A stretch of DNA of 14,240 nt from JAYGED01 sp046582565 (GTDB lineage: Bacteria > Pseudomonadota > Alphaproteobacteria > JAAXGF01): positions 1 to 14,240 of the forward strand of contig JAYGED010000270.1 in the NCBI GenBank assembly GCA_046582565.1, given 5' to 3'. The position numbers were made by a program, and so were the translations under genes. Below, one piece after another: positions 14,002 through 14,240 of this stretch (the first letter of the stretch is position 1; every line of letters starts with the position of its first letter). Below the pieces are notes generated by a model. That model was not told the DNA's origin, made no database searches, and saw only the letters and a list, made by a program, of their open reading frames with translations.

Positions 14002-14240
14002 ATGATTGTCATTACCGGCGGCGCCGGATTCATCGGATCGAACCTAGCTGCGGCGCTTGCCGAGCGTGGCGAGCATGATGTGGTCGTCTGCGACCGACTC
14101 GGCGACGACGACAAATGGCGCAATCTCTCAAAGCATGACATCGCCAAGACGGTCTCACCGGAAGATCTGCCCGATTTCCTCAACGACAACGAAACAGCGG
14201 TCGAGACAATCTTCCATATGGGCGCCATTTCCTCGACCAC
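14002..14240 (+). CDS. hldD: ADP-glyceromanno-heptose 6-epimerase (3' end outside the window)
   Basis: The first 79 codons of an extended short-chain dehydrogenase/reductase. MIVITGGAGFIGSNL is the NAD(P)-binding GxxGxxG motif. DRLGDDDKWRNL followed by FLNDN and IFHMGAISSTT is the characteristic beginning of HldD (RfaD), which converts ADP-D-glycero- to ADP-L-glycero-manno-heptose for the lipopolysaccharide inner core. The ATG at 14002 gives the usual N terminus; an in-frame GTG three codons upstream is an unlikely alternative. GGAT sits close upstream as a modest ribosome site. Catalytic Tyr and Lys residues lie beyond the window, so integrity cannot be judged. Confidence 0.9.
   Translation, partial: MIVITGGAGFIGSNLAAALAERGEHDVVVCDRLGDDDKWRNLSKHDIAKTVSPEDLPDFLNDNETAVETIFHMGAISST

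Noticed and set aside
1..14240. Mobile element, CRISPR array, tRNA or rRNA gene
   Set aside because: No transposase or integrase, no spaced direct repeats, no tRNA-like cloverleaf and no rRNA sequence were recognised on either strand.

Overview
The window reads as ordinary chromosomal DNA of an alphaproteobacterium, most likely near the Rhodospirillales. The evidence is GC-rich coding sequence, strong GC bias at third positions, tightly packed genes with ATGA stop/start overlaps, a poly-hydroxyalkanoate phasin, and a MarR/OmpR/EnvZ-type cassette of a kind typical of alphaproteobacteria. No rRNA, tRNA, CRISPR array, phage, transposase or plasmid gene is visible. No gap between genes exceeds 190 bp; the largest, 11258-11445, is a promoter region.

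Layout. 1-599 (+) is the C-terminal part of a nucleotide-sugar (UDP-glucuronate-type) epimerase. 608-1890 (-) holds a GFA-family zinc protein followed by a secreted metallo-beta-lactamase-fold gene that is interrupted by an in-frame TAG. Divergent from these, 1937-6904 (+) is a run of uvrC (DNA repair), pgsA (phosphatidylglycerophosphate synthase) and molybdenum-cofactor genes: a degenerate mobB, then moeA, moaD and moaE. moaE converges with a branched-chain-type class IV aminotransferase gene (-, 6907-7779). Divergent from that is a three-gene regulatory operon (+, 7854-10382) of MarR regulator, OmpR-type response regulator and EnvZ-type histidine kinase. The kinase gene shares its stop tetranucleotide with a convergent csaA (-).

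The right part, mostly on the - strand, reads in transcription order: a UbiK/BMFP-family gene with a Lys/Thr/Pro-rich tail, ybjN-family gene, proC (overlapping ybjN by 4 bp), a TetR-type regulator, a phasin and csaA. The start of hldD (heptose epimerase, +) runs off the right edge.

How the genes work together. The moe/moa block makes molybdopterin and inserts Mo. The phasin coats PHA granules and appears to be controlled by paired TGC-rich sites flanking its promoter, the arrangement expected for a PhaR-type repressor. The two epimerases point to cell-surface polysaccharide synthesis.

I did not find a convincing new multi-gene system. The best leads are small: the interrupted MBL gene with its zinc site split by a stop codon; a MobB whose Walker A and following basic motif are altered; a perfect 12-bp inverted repeat four helical turns apart in front of tetR that also covers its Shine-Dalgarno; the paired phasin operators; and a dyad centred on the marR start codon with hints of a leaderless mRNA.
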